This document shows, piece by piece, positions 54,166 to 63,494 of a stretch of DNA of 64,000 nucleotides. The translations under genes were made by a program, and so were the position numbers. The stretch comes from JAUWVG01 sp964633715 (GTDB lineage Bacteria; Acidobacteriota; Aminicenantia; Aminicenantales; Aminicenantaceae). The notes beneath the pieces are model-generated. The model saw only the letters and a list, made by a program, of their open reading frames with translations. It was not told the DNA's origin and ran no database searches. The stretch is taken from contig CAZWHQ010000017.1 in NCBI GenBank assembly GCA_964633715.1, forward strand, positions 19,896-83,895, given 5' to 3'. Within the stretch, counting starts at the first letter, position 1. Each line of letters begins with the position of its first letter.

Positions 54166-55323
54166 CTAATTTGCGAAATAGCCCTGGCGGTGTGTGATCC
54201 TGTAATTTTTGTTTTTGACTTTTACCTCTATAGTTTTAAACGTTCCATCCATTGTGTAATCTTTAGGGGTGTAATAGAGAAGGTAATAGTTTTCAGTTGC
54301 GTCGGAAGCCTTTTTAAACATAGATGCCACATTGGCAGAACTCTCGGTGAGTCCTCCTGTGGCTACAGCAATCCCGTTTAAAATGCCGAACATATTCGAG
54401 GAGATGTCCTGCATGGTCATATCTGATTGTCCTCTATTCTCAACATCTCCCAGAGAATACCTGGTTCTGGTGACATACAAAAAATGGAGGGAAATCGAGG
54501 AGTCGGAAAAGGTTTGTTTAATCGCTTCAGGATCAAAGGACACAAAATTCATTATTTCAGTAATAAACTCAAAATATTTCGGATCATCAACCTCAAAAGG
54601 CGGGATGGGGAGGTTTTCATTCTGGTAGAAAAAAAATACAAATTTTTGACCGGGCATATCTTTAAGGTAATCGGCAAAGTCCTCCATTCTTTTTTCCGGT
54701 AAATATCTGTTGTTCTGAAGTTCCCTGATCTTTTCCTGCATCAGGTAGAGCTTAAATTCTATATCCGATTGGTAGAGTCTCATATAGTCTCTTATCAAAG
54801 CCTTGTAATCTCTGCTTCCAAGTTGGATGTCTGTTCTGACTATTTCTTTTAATCTTTCGGCTATCTCTTCCTTGGGGACAAGTGACAGGGACTTTTTATT
54901 AAAATTATAGGTCTTAACCGGAGTCATAACTGTGAGTGTATCTTCTGGCGAGAGAAAATTTCCGATAAACTGATCAAGCGCCTCATCTATTTTTGGCAGA
55001 TAATCTTTCATGTCGAAGTTCAGAACAATATTTCTTGAAGTATCTGGAGCGAATGTTTGCAGTGCGGCTTCCGGTTGCATCTCTGTATCTTCCCGTTGAA
55101 TTTCGGTTTTTTTTATAAGATAAACCGCATCAATTTCTTGAAGAACTCCATCTTCATAGAGAAGGAAGTCGTTTTTAGTGAGGTTATCGATAAAAGTATT
55201 TCCTCGAAACACGCGAGTCTGAACCTCGATGTTGACGACAACGGATTCGTGTTGGATCTCCTGTGCAAATAAAAGGAGGGCAAAACTCACGAATACCGCA
55301 CAAAAAATAACTTTTTTTATCAT
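54166..55323 (-). CDS. Exported VWFA-related protein, acidobacterial type
   Basis: A 385-residue protein with a signal peptide (VIFCAVFVSFALLLFAQE). It has the features of the VWFA-related Acidobacterial domain: an N-terminal Ig-like strand set with VVVNIEVQTRVFRGNTFIDN and LTKNDFLLYEDGVLQEI, then a VWA-like domain beginning RNIVLNFDM. The classical MIDAS DxSxS is replaced by DMKDY, so metal-dependent adhesion is doubtful. The end, ENYYLLYYTPKDYTMDGTFK then KNYRITHRQGYFAN, is the usual family terminus. Expansion of this family is characteristic of Acidobacteriota and relatives. AAGGA lies upstream of the ATG. Confidence 0.87.
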   Translation of the reverse strand: MIKKVIFCAVFVSFALLLFAQEIQHESVVVNIEVQTRVFRGNTFIDNLTKNDFLLYEDGVLQEIDAVYLIKKTEIQREDTEMQPEAALQTFAPDTSRNIVLNFDMKDYLPKIDEALDQFIGNFLSPEDTLTVMTPVKTYNFNKKSLSLVPKEEIAERLKEIVRTDIQLGSRDYKALIRDYMRLYQSDIEFKLYLMQEKIRELQNNRYLPEKRMEDFADYLKDMPGQKFVFFFYQNENLPIPPFEVDDPKYFEFITEIMNFVSFDPEAIKQTFSDSSISLHFLYVTRTRYSLGDVENRGQSDMTMQDISSNMFGILNGIAVATGGLTESSANVASMFKKASDATENYYLLYYTPKDYTMDGTFKTIEVKVKNKNYRITHRQGYFAN

Positions 55324-55476
55324 CTGATTCTTCTTCCTTTCTCGGTAAAGATGATATTATACACAAAATAAAACTGCAAGTTTTATGCCGATTTGCTAAG
55401 CTGGAAAGATCCGTTCTCTCGGAGATTGATTGGTCAAAAATCAGGACATATGTAGCAAAATAAGAGGACATAAATA

Positions 55477-55495
55477 AAGGGACATCACCTTAATT
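55477..55495 (+). repeat. Copy related to the palindrome arm
   Basis: AAGGGACATCACCTTAATT resembles the arm of the 53886 palindrome, with two single-base gaps. It is preceded by AAGAGGACATAAAT, a half-similar direct repeat. It lies in the 258-base space between the VWFA-related gene and the next gene. A short upstream frame ends ERSVLSEIDWSKIRTYVAK (about 55400-55460) and could be the tail of a lost gene. Confidence 0.45.
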
Positions 55496-55581
55496 CAGAT
55501 GAAGAAGTTATTGGGCTTTTGATTTCAATCCATATGAGTGGTATATTAAATTGCGTTTTGATTCGATAAAAGGGGATTAAA

Positions 55582-55962
55582 ATGACAGAAAACCGCATGG
55601 AAAAACACGTTACTCTGGTGGCGGCCCTCAATATTGGATTTGGCATCTTAGGTGTTTTGATAGCCATGTTTGTCTTGATTGGGATGGTTATAGGAAACAT
55701 GTTTATCGATGACTATGACGTGCGAAAAATCCTCCCCATTATCGGAACAGTGGTCGTTCTTTTTCTTTTCTTGACATCGATCCCGGAAATCATAGGAGGA
55801 TTTGGCCTCCTCAAACGGCGCCCTTGGGCCAGGATCCTGATCCTGGTTGTCGCCTGCATGGATCTACTCTGGATACCTATTGGGACAATTATTGGGATCT
55901 ACGAGCTCTGGGTGCTGCTCCAGGATGAAACCACTCAGCTCTTTAAAGCCAAAACAGGGTAG
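55582..55962 (+). CDS. Small four-helix membrane protein
   Basis: A 126-residue membrane protein with four helices: LNIGFGILGVLIAMFVLIGM, ILPIIGTVVVLFLFLTSIPE, the short EIIGGFGLLKRRPWARILIL segment leading into VVACMDLLWIPIGTIIGIYE, and a cytoplasmic acidic tail. The pattern GGFGLLKRRPWAR followed by a helix and GIYELWVLL is common in small DUF-type proteins whose function is unknown. GGGG lies before the ATG. It is followed after 23 bases by the carrier gene and may be its cotranscribed neighbour. Confidence 0.75.
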   Translation: MTENRMEKHVTLVAALNIGFGILGVLIAMFVLIGMVIGNMFIDDYDVRKILPIIGTVVVLFLFLTSIPEIIGGFGLLKRRPWARILILVVACMDLLWIPIGTIIGIYELWVLLQDETTQLFKAKTG

Positions 55963-55985
55963 AAACTAAGGAGGAGGCAAAAAAA

Positions 55986-57386
55986 ATGCCTTCCGAGCAT
56001 CCCTCAAAAAAAGGAAATTTAATCCTTCTAAAATTCCTTAGGCTCATAACAGTTATTCATCCATACGAAGTCACAAAAGTCCTCTTGCTTTCGTTCAACA
56101 TATTCCTGATTCTTGCTGCCTACTACATGATCAAAATCGTCCGCGATGCAACTCTATTGGAAGACTTCGACGCTACTACAAAAAACCAAATGGCCGGTAT
56201 TCAAGTTTTTTTACTTATCTTTGTAATCAAAGCCTTCAGCGCACTCGCCTCCAGAGTCAGCCGGAATAACTTGATCAACCGGGTCACCATGTTTTTTATC
56301 CTGAATCTTGGTGTTATCTACATCTTTTTTGTCACCGGCCTTTTGGGCAAAACTATGAGCCTAGTCTTTTACATCTGGGTGGGGATTTTTAACCTCATGG
56401 TTATAGCCCAATTCTGGGGATTCACCATCGATCTCTACTCTGAAGAAGAGGGGAAGAGGCTTTTTCCTATCATCATGTTTGGTGCTAATCTGGGTGGCTT
56501 TATGGGAACTTATGCCTCAAAACAATGGATTGATCCGGAAACGATCAATCCAATGGTGGTCTATCAGTTGATTTTAATGGCTTCGTTATTGCTGGGTATT
56601 GGTATTTTTATGACGAATTTCATCCACAGAAGGGAACTAAAGCAAGATGTGCAAGGACCTCTACCGGAAGAACCAAAAACGCTCGAAGAAAAGCCTGAAG
56701 AAGACAAACCTTTGGAAAAAAAGGGCGGTTTTCGACTGGTTTTTAAAAGCCGGTATCTTCTCTACATCGCCCTCTTTGTCTTTCTTTTAAATATGGTTAA
56801 CACAACGGGAGAATGGATCGTGGACAGTGTATTTATAGGGGCTACTAACGAGGCCATCGAAAGCGGAACGATTGCCGAGGAAGCGACCCTGGCGAATTTG
56901 GCCAACCTAAAGGCGAACTTCTTTTTCATTGTCAACGCCCTTACCCTGTTTATTCAGTTTTTTATCGTCTCGCGCTTGTTCAAAAGATTCGGGATTAGAG
57001 CTGCTGTTTTTGTGCTCCCTTTTATCGCTTTTGGAGGAAACGTCGCCATGTCCCTCGGAGCCACGATTCTTGTTGTGAGCTGGGCCAAAGCGCTTGAAAA
57101 CAGTACGGATTACTCTCTGACCAATACAACCCGCCATGCGCTGTTTCTGATCACATCAAGAGAAGAAAAGTATAAAGCAAAAGCCACCATCGATGCGTTT
57201 TTCCAGCGAGCCGGTGATGTCGGCTCTATAGCGCTTGTGGGATTGGGCTCTGGAGTTTTTGCATTGAGTATTGAGGGTGTGGCAGCGGTCAATTTTGCTG
57301 TGGCTTTCTTTTGGATATTGCTCTGTTTTCTCATTGTCAAAGAACATAAGAAACAGCAGGAACTAAAGTTGGTAAAAGAACCATAA
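55986..57386 (+). CDS. Nucleotide-transporter-like (TlcC/MFS-related) carrier
   Basis: A 466-residue protein with about 12 helices. It opens LITVIHPYEVTKVLLLSFNI then AAYYMIKIVRDATLLEDF, and has the signature VIAQFWGFTIDLYSEEEGKR then LFPIIMFGANLGG. This block matches the family of ATP/ADP antiporter-like proteins found in free-living bacteria. A charged central loop (about residues 225-250) separates two six-helix halves. The substrate is not established for these free-living members and may not be a nucleotide. AAGGAGGAGG precedes the ATG. It heads a four-gene run with only 3-5 base gaps or overlaps. Confidence 0.85.
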   Translation: MPSEHPSKKGNLILLKFLRLITVIHPYEVTKVLLLSFNIFLILAAYYMIKIVRDATLLEDFDATTKNQMAGIQVFLLIFVIKAFSALASRVSRNNLINRVTMFFILNLGVIYIFFVTGLLGKTMSLVFYIWVGIFNLMVIAQFWGFTIDLYSEEEGKRLFPIIMFGANLGGFMGTYASKQWIDPETINPMVVYQLILMASLLLGIGIFMTNFIHRRELKQDVQGPLPEEPKTLEEKPEEDKPLEKKGGFRLVFKSRYLLYIALFVFLLNMVNTTGEWIVDSVFIGATNEAIESGTIAEEATLANLANLKANFFFIVNALTLFIQFFIVSRLFKRFGIRAAVFVLPFIAFGGNVAMSLGATILVVSWAKALENSTDYSLTNTTRHALFLITSREEKYKAKATIDAFFQRAGDVGSIALVGLGSGVFALSIEGVAAVNFAVAFFWILLCFLIVKEHKKQQELKLVKEP

Positions 57387-57391
57387 GAGCT

Positions 57392-58075
57392 ATGCCAGAT
57401 TTTAAATTTTCAATTCGTCCTTACCAACCTTCAGACAATGAGGATATCCGCGCCTTGTGTTGTGCAACGGGCTTCTTTGGAAATCCTATCGATCGTATCT
57501 TCCAGGACAAAAAATGGTTCGCTGACCTCAACACAAAATACTATCTCAAATTTGAACCAGATTCCTGTTTTGTCGCAGAATCCGGGGGCCAGCTCATAGG
57601 GTATGTTCTGGGCTGCAAACGGCCTCACCAATACGGCTTCCTTTTTTATGCCTTAATCGCTGTCCCTCTTTTTTTCCAGAGCCTTTGGAAATGCCTGACA
57701 TGTGCTTATGACAAAAAGAGCCGGCTGTTTATCCTGGGATTGATCTTCAAAGCCAGCAGGCAGAGATCAAAAAGGAAAAAAAAAGCCTCCCACCTTCACA
57801 TAAATATCAAGGAAGGGTACAGAACACAGGGCGTAGGCAGGGCGTTGGGAAAGGCCATAGTTCACAATTTCGATAGAAACAATGTCCAATGGATCTGTGG
57901 CGAGACCTTCCATTCAGATAAAATGCGGGATATGAGCTACTACAAGCCCTGGGGCTTCCGGATTTATGACAAAAAAGAAACAACTCTTTTCGGAGACAGA
58001 ATGGGGAAAATATTTTTGATATCGGTTGTCGCAAACCTCAAGGAGCCAAAGATACGGAAATTATGGGGGTTATGA
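57392..58075 (+). CDS. GNAT family N-acetyltransferase
   Basis: A 227-residue acetyltransferase-fold protein. The N-terminal part is FSIRPYQPSDNEDIRALCCA, a beta-bulge strand follows (SCFVAESGGQLIGYVLGC), and the acetyl-CoA loop is INIKEGYRTQGVGRALGKAI (R/QxxGxG). An unusual basic insertion with a hydrophobic stretch (FLFYALIAVPLFFQSLWKCL then KASRQRSKRKKKAS) lies between strands 3 and 4. It may place the enzyme at the membrane. It sits 5 bases after the carrier gene and overlaps the deacetylase gene, so all four genes are likely one unit acting on a surface glycan or lipid. Confidence 0.87.
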   Translation: MPDFKFSIRPYQPSDNEDIRALCCATGFFGNPIDRIFQDKKWFADLNTKYYLKFEPDSCFVAESGGQLIGYVLGCKRPHQYGFLFYALIAVPLFFQSLWKCLTCAYDKKSRLFILGLIFKASRQRSKRKKKASHLHINIKEGYRTQGVGRALGKAIVHNFDRNNVQWICGETFHSDKMRDMSYYKPWGFRIYDKKETTLFGDRMGKIFLISVVANLKEPKIRKLWGL

Positions 58076-58803
58076 AATATCTGGTCGTTTCTGTCCACGA
58101 TGCGGCGCCGCCCTATCTTGATGAGCTCAGAAACATATCATCCTGGCTAGATGATCACTCCATTTTTCCCCGATGTATAAAAGTCATCCCTAATTACCTC
58201 GGTTTATGGAACATTCTTGAACATGCAAATTTTCTGTCTTGGCTGAGGGAGGAAAGAGACAAGGGCAGCGAGATCATCCAGCATGGATACCTTCACTCTG
58301 TAAGGGAAAAAGCCGGATCTTTTGGTTTTCGGTTGATAGACAGATTCATCACCCGCAAGAATGCCGAATTCATGAGTGCAGACTATAAGTATGCCCGGGC
58401 TGCCATTAAAAAAGGACAAGATATCCTCAAAGAAGCAAATTTCCCCTGCACCGGATTCACGTCTCCCACCTGGTTTCAAAGCAGGGAAACGGACAAAGCC
58501 CTTTCGGACTGTGGTTTTTTGTATTATACTTCCTACTCTTGGATTTTAGATGGTCGAAAGGGGAAGCATGTGTCGTCTTCGGCCATGGGAGACCTGGGAT
58601 TGGGTTTCCCTCTAGGACAAATGAACATTATGGGGAATGTCTTGATGGGAGCGACTGGATTTCGATGCTCGCCGCTTGCCCGTATTGTCCTTCACCCGCA
58701 GACTTCCCATAATGCGCTCCGTTTCATCCATGCATTAAACAGCATTATTTGGCTTGCCCGCAAAAGGGAGATAACGACCTACAAACACTTTATAGAATTA
58801 TAG
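58072..58803 (+). CDS. DUF2334-type polysaccharide deacetylase
   Basis: A 243-residue member of the polysaccharide deacetylase superfamily. It starts MKYLVVSVHDAAPPYLDELR, where the HD pair is the catalytic Asp/metal site, and continues with GSEIIQHGYLHSV (two His ligands), GFTSPTWFQSRETDKALSDC and IVLHPQTSHN (distal His). The ATG at 58072 overlaps the GNAT stop as ATGA; an in-frame ATG nine bases upstream is possible. DUF2334 enzymes remove acetyl groups from N-acetylhexosamines or act on glycolipids. It is followed after 3 bases by a glycosyltransferase gene. Confidence 0.87.
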   Translation: MKYLVVSVHDAAPPYLDELRNISSWLDDHSIFPRCIKVIPNYLGLWNILEHANFLSWLREERDKGSEIIQHGYLHSVREKAGSFGFRLIDRFITRKNAEFMSADYKYARAAIKKGQDILKEANFPCTGFTSPTWFQSRETDKALSDCGFLYYTSYSWILDGRKGKHVSSSAMGDLGLGFPLGQMNIMGNVLMGATGFRCSPLARIVLHPQTSHNALRFIHALNSIIWLARKREITTYKHFIEL

Positions 58804-58806
58804 TCT

Positions 58807-59526
58807 ATGAGCAAAAGAGTTTCGGTCATCATTCCGGCTTATAACGAGGAAAAACTCATCACCCGGGCTCTTCAATCTATCGAAGACCAAAAATTCGATC
58901 CAATGGAAATGGAAGTGATCGTGGTTGACAATGCATCTACAGATAAAACCACTCAAGTCTGTCAGTTATATTTTCGCCATAACGGCATGTCTCATAGGCT
59001 GCTCAAGGAACCTTACTTGAGTCCGGGGAAGGCAAGAAATGCCGGGGCTAAAATAGCTCAGGGAGATGTTCTCCTGTTTCTCGATGCCGACTCATTCTTA
59101 AACTCCAATACCGTGGACAAAGTTTATCAATGGTATAAAACCGGTCATCTGATGGGAACGATTCGGATCAAGCCGGACTCTTCCGATATGGTGGCCAATG
59201 GGTTTTTCAGACTCATCCATTTCGGTAAGAACCTGTTCAATATCGCTGCAAACCTGGGTTTCTGTGACCGTCGATTGTTTGAGGAGCTAGGAGGTTTTAA
59301 GACCGAACTCCTGCAATGCGAGGACCTGGAATTTTACCAGAGAGTCAAATGTCTACTGAAAAAAAGAGGACTCCCATGGTGTGTAGTCGACGACGCCCCA
59401 ATCTACACATCGACCCGGAGGATGGATCGGTTCCCCTTTAAACTCGGGTATATCATCGTTCTTTTGGAATGGGGGATCCTGGGCAAAATGGGTGTCAACA
59501 GGAGTTCCTATTCGTCCTACAGGTGA
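58807..59526 (+). CDS. GT2 family glycosyltransferase
   Basis: A 239-residue GT-A enzyme. It starts VSVIIPAYNEEKLITRALQS, then EVIVVDNASTDKTTQVC, the donor-site loop GKARNAGAKIAQGDVLLFLD and the metal motif LDADS. An acceptor-region CEDLEFYQRVK follows. The C-terminus has one hydrophobic segment (FKLGYIIVLLEWGIL), suggesting membrane attachment. It is the last gene of the carrier-GNAT-deacetylase-GT2 unit; together they suggest assembly and modification of a surface glycan or glycolipid. Confidence 0.92.
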   Translation: MSKRVSVIIPAYNEEKLITRALQSIEDQKFDPMEMEVIVVDNASTDKTTQVCQLYFRHNGMSHRLLKEPYLSPGKARNAGAKIAQGDVLLFLDADSFLNSNTVDKVYQWYKTGHLMGTIRIKPDSSDMVANGFFRLIHFGKNLFNIAANLGFCDRRLFEELGGFKTELLQCEDLEFYQRVKCLLKKRGLPWCVVDDAPIYTSTRRMDRFPFKLGYIIVLLEWGILGKMGVNRSSYSSYR

Positions 59527-59644
59527 GAAAAAAGTTCTTGAGGAAAATAATCTATGAAGAGTCCTTGCATTTATTTGCCCTTACAAACACAATAGGGGAT
59601 AGTTTCGTATTAGATTAAAAGAAAAAACAAAAAAACAGAATCTT

Positions 59645-61981
59645 ATGAGAAAGTCGTTTATAACGCTCTGCTTTGCACTGATGACGTTTATCCTCTTCCT
59701 GTTCCCCCAGTTGCTCACAAATGACCTCAAATCTAAAATTTTAAATCCCTCCCCCCAAAACGGTCTGGAATTCTGGGCTGTCCAGCGCACCTACCCCGCA
59801 TCAAATCTTCCCGACCAGGGGATCTTTGAAGCTTTCCAGCAAAAAAAACTCAACTCTGATGACGTTTCTTTTCTTAATGCTCCAGACACCTGGTTGTCCA
59901 TCGGTCCTAAAAACTTTGCCGGACGCACAATTGCTCTTGCGCTCGATCCCACAGATCCAAACATCCTTTTTGCCGGCTCGGCCTCAGGCGGTCTCTGGAA
60001 ACTTACAATCGTTGGACCGGGTGAAAACGACTATACCTGGCAACGCATTCCCACGGGATATCCCGTCCTCGGTGTAGGTGCCATTGCTATAGATCCCAGA
60101 GACAGGAATGTTATCTACATTGGCACAGGGGAAACTTACGGTTATCGCTGGCAGGACGGCGAAACCTGGGGAAGTTACTGGATGCGGATAAGAGGAAACT
60201 ACGGAATCGGTATCCTTAAGTCTACGGATGGAGGAGTCACTTGGTCAAAATCTCTGGACTGGACCAAAAACCAGCAGAACGGGATTATGTCGCTGGTGTT
60301 TGATCCACAAAATCCCGACACTCTTTTTGCCGGGACCACTGAGGGCGTCTATAGAACCCAAAATGCAGGCTTAAGTTGGGAGCTTGTTCACGATGTCGTT
60401 ATGGCTGTTGATATCAAAATAAATCCCGATAATCCCAGTGTCATTTTTGTCTCCTGCGGAAATCTCGGGACACCTGGACTTGGAATCTACCGCACTTTGG
60501 ATGGAGGCACGACCTGGACAAAACTTTCTCAGGGTCTTCCTGAATCTTGGATGGGAAAAGCTATGCTTGATATCTTTCAATCTGCACCCGCTACAATCTA
60601 TGCTGATATCGCAAACTACAGAGAGCGCTTTGGACTCTACAGAAGCCAGGATAATGGAGACACATGGCAGCTTCTCTCGACACTCGAAGGGGCCGATCTG
60701 TCCGTAAACCAGGGCTATTACTCCCATTTTGTAAGGACCAATCCCATAGACAGCTCCCAGATCTTTGTCGCTAAAGTCGAATATGCCTTTTCTTCAGACG
60801 GAGGACAGAGCTTTACACTCCCCAACTCCGATATCTACGACTTTGTCAGAGATCCCACTGTGGCCCACGGAGACTGCCATACTTTTGTCAATTATCCCAC
60901 AAATCCAGACACATTTTACATGGCCACAGACGGTGGAGTACACATCACCACTGACGGCGGCCGGACATTTAGGAACCTTAACAACAACTACATCACCACC
61001 CAGTTCTATCCCGGATTCTCCTCCTCTCCCACAGATCCCAACTTTGCTATAGGGGGGCTGCAAGATAACGGCACGACCTTTTATACAGGAAGCCCCAACT
61101 GGATTCCCTGGGTGACTTATGGAGACGGAGGGTATTCTGCCATAGACAGACTCAATGAAAATATCGTTTACACCTCCTCACAGTTCCTCTTTGTCTACAG
61201 GACAGAGGACAGGTTCCAGACTGCCGAAAACTGGCGCCTGGCCACACCCTACAGATATAATACCCTCGAAGGGAAACGCCACGGGGAGGGTGAGCATGCG
61301 GCCTTTATCGCCCCTTTTGTCCTGGCCGGACATGGTATTATCTATTCCGCCACGAACTACATCTACCGCTCAAACGATGGAGGAGAGACCTGGATTTGTT
61401 TAAACAACGACTTGCCTCTTAATGACCTGCCTGTTGTTGCTTTAGCTGTTTCGCAAACAAATATTAATGTGGTCTATGCAGCAACCGCCCCCTATATCCC
61501 CAGCAGCATCAGGCCTGAAGTCTTTAAAACCATTGATGGAGGTTTAACCTGGGAAAACATCACCTACAACCTCCCTGATAGGTATATCGTCGATTTAGTC
61601 GCCGCCCCAAAAAATGGAGATAACGTCTATGTCACACTTTCCGGTTTTGGCACGTCCCACTTATTTAGGCTTTCCGGAAACAACAACCTCTGGGAAGACA
61701 TCGGTGTTGGCCTTCCGGATCTTCCCACAAGTGCTGTGGCCGTGGATCCAGAAGATCCCAAAAACATCTATATCGGAAACGACCTTGGCGTTTGGGTCTC
61801 TACCGACTATGGAATAACCTGGTTTTCTTTTAACGATGGCCTTCCTGAGGCTGTCCTTGTCATGGATCTTTCCATCCAGGAAAGCGGCCGAAAAATCCGC
61901 GCTGTCACCCATGGGAACGGTATCTACGAACGGTCTCTTCTACCGAGGAAAGTAAAGGGAGTAAAGTTTATTAGGCGGTAA
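59645..61981 (+). CDS. Exported Asp-box (BNR/sortilin-like) beta-propeller protein
   Basis: A 778-residue protein with a signal peptide (LCFALMTFILFLFPQLLT). At least nine Asp-box turns (S/T-x-D-x-G-x-T/S-W/F) are present: STDGGVTW, TQNAGLSW, TLDGGTTW, SQDNGDTW, SSDGGQSF, TTDGGRTF, SNDGGETW, TIDGGLTW and STDYGITW. Many are preceded by the D-P-x-N/D-P-x-xIFAG strand typical of the sortilin/VPS10-like repeat. The fold is one or two large propellers. It resembles sialidase-related or xyloglucanase-like surface proteins, but I see no catalytic set, so binding or scaffolding is as likely. The ribosome binding site is weak. Confidence 0.88.
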   Translation: MRKSFITLCFALMTFILFLFPQLLTNDLKSKILNPSPQNGLEFWAVQRTYPASNLPDQGIFEAFQQKKLNSDDVSFLNAPDTWLSIGPKNFAGRTIALALDPTDPNILFAGSASGGLWKLTIVGPGENDYTWQRIPTGYPVLGVGAIAIDPRDRNVIYIGTGETYGYRWQDGETWGSYWMRIRGNYGIGILKSTDGGVTWSKSLDWTKNQQNGIMSLVFDPQNPDTLFAGTTEGVYRTQNAGLSWELVHDVVMAVDIKINPDNPSVIFVSCGNLGTPGLGIYRTLDGGTTWTKLSQGLPESWMGKAMLDIFQSAPATIYADIANYRERFGLYRSQDNGDTWQLLSTLEGADLSVNQGYYSHFVRTNPIDSSQIFVAKVEYAFSSDGGQSFTLPNSDIYDFVRDPTVAHGDCHTFVNYPTNPDTFYMATDGGVHITTDGGRTFRNLNNNYITTQFYPGFSSSPTDPNFAIGGLQDNGTTFYTGSPNWIPWVTYGDGGYSAIDRLNENIVYTSSQFLFVYRTEDRFQTAENWRLATPYRYNTLEGKRHGEGEHAAFIAPFVLAGHGIIYSATNYIYRSNDGGETWICLNNDLPLNDLPVVALAVSQTNINVVYAATAPYIPSSIRPEVFKTIDGGLTWENITYNLPDRYIVDLVAAPKNGDNVYVTLSGFGTSHLFRLSGNNNLWEDIGVGLPDLPTSAVAVDPEDPKNIYIGNDLGVWVSTDYGITWFSFNDGLPEAVLVMDLSIQESGRKIRAVTHGNGIYERSLLPRKVKGVKFIRR

Positions 61982-62090
61982 AATCGGGATATGCATTATT
62001 TTTTGTGTCTAAGCTTAACCTTGACTTGATATACTCAATTTAATACTATCCTTTCCTGATGAGATCCATTTTATTTGATTTTCCACAAGA

Positions 62091-63482
62091 GTGAGCATGT
62101 GGGAGAAAACATTAACTGATACAGAGATAGAAGGGAATCCAGAGAGCCTTCTTTTTCCCTTTCCTTCATTGAGAGATAGGATTGATCCTTTCCTAATAAT
62201 AATAATCATATTAACCAGTATTCTGATTGTATTTTTTACGGTCAAGCTTCAGATTATTCAGTTGTGGATTGATTTTTTAAAAAGCAATGCGGTTTTAAAA
62301 ATTGCAATTTATCCACTTTTATTCTCAACTCTCTACATTATGGCCGGAATAATTTTCAGGACAACTCTTTGGTTTCGTTACAAACCAATGATGTTAGGAT
62401 TTGATGAAAATGTAGAATGGCCTTATGTGACTGTTATCATGCCTGCCTTGAATGAAGAAGATTTAGTGAGGTCTTCTATTGATTCCATTTTTAAATCCCA
62501 GTATCCGGAGGAGAAGCTTGAAGTCATCTGCATAAACGATGGGTCGAAGGATTTGACTTACCAGAAGATGCTAGAGGCTAAGATTAAACATGGAAAACGA
62601 CTGAAATTAATTAATTTCAAGAAAAACTTGGGAAAGAGAAAAGCTCTTTATGTCGGTCTAAAAAAATCACGGGGGGATATTATAGTCACTGTAGATACCG
62701 ATTCAAAAATCGGAAGAAGCGCGATAAAAAACATCGTCATTCCCTTAATAAAAGATAAACAAACAGGAGCTGTTGCAGGAAGGGTAGAAGTTCTAAACGA
62801 GAAGAAGAATTTCCTTACACGTATGCTTACTATCCGGTATTCCATATCTTTTAATTTTGGACGGGCGTACCAAAGTGTTTATGGTGCGGTTTTCTGTTGC
62901 CCAGGTGCTCTTACTGCATACAGAAAGCATGTGCTCCAGGAGTTTATCCATGATTGGGTCAATCAAATGTTTCTCAAAACTCCCTGCACTTATGGTGAGG
63001 ATCGAGCCCTTACAACGAATATACTGAAAGCCGGATACCTGACCCGGTTCCAATCGAATGCCCTTGTGTACACAAAGGCTCCTTCAAAATTTGGACAGAT
63101 GAACAAGATGTATCTTCGTTGGACACGAAGTTATCTGAGGGAATCGATTCTCTTTTCGACTTTCATGTTCTCGAAATATAGGAAAAGAAAACGTCTTTTG
63201 CCTATTTTAGATTTTTTCTTTTTGAATTTTCTCCATCCTTTTCATCTTTTTTCAATTGGTCTTTTAGTCTATTCTTTTGTTGTCCATCCTGTTTTTATAC
63301 TGCGTCACATGGCCTTTCTGGTGATCATATCCTTTTTTCTGTCCCTATATTATCTAAGGGCAAAGAGAAGTTTGGCGTTTTTATATGGAATCCCATATGC
63401 ACTCATCACCGCTTTTTGTTTGTGGTGGATAGTTCCCTTTGCTGCCTTAACCATGAAAAATCAATCATGGCTGACCCGCTGA
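62091..63482 (+). CDS. Membrane GT2 glycosyltransferase, hyaluronan/chitin-synthase-like
   Basis: A 463-residue processive-type GT2 enzyme. Two N-terminal helices (FLIIIIILTSILIVFFTV, FSTLYIMAGIIF) precede a cytoplasmic GT-A domain with VTVIMPALNEEDLVRSSIDS, ICINDGSKDLTY, the metal site VTVDTDSKIG (about residue 200) and GEDRALTTNILKAG. The acceptor motif is LRWTRSYLRES (RWxRS, about 342), in the place of the QxxRW motif of hyaluronan and NodC-type synthases. Three or four C-terminal helices follow and would form the export channel. The GTG at 62091 and the ATG at 62097 are both possible starts. It is monocistronic. Confidence 0.87.
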   Translation: MSMWEKTLTDTEIEGNPESLLFPFPSLRDRIDPFLIIIIILTSILIVFFTVKLQIIQLWIDFLKSNAVLKIAIYPLLFSTLYIMAGIIFRTTLWFRYKPMMLGFDENVEWPYVTVIMPALNEEDLVRSSIDSIFKSQYPEEKLEVICINDGSKDLTYQKMLEAKIKHGKRLKLINFKKNLGKRKALYVGLKKSRGDIIVTVDTDSKIGRSAIKNIVIPLIKDKQTGAVAGRVEVLNEKKNFLTRMLTIRYSISFNFGRAYQSVYGAVFCCPGALTAYRKHVLQEFIHDWVNQMFLKTPCTYGEDRALTTNILKAGYLTRFQSNALVYTKAPSKFGQMNKMYLRWTRSYLRESILFSTFMFSKYRKRKRLLPILDFFFLNFLHPFHLFSIGLLVYSFVVHPVFILRHMAFLVIISFFLSLYYLRAKRSLAFLYGIPYALITAFCLWWIVPFAALTMKNQSWLTR

Positions 63483-63494
63483 GTACGGCGCCTT

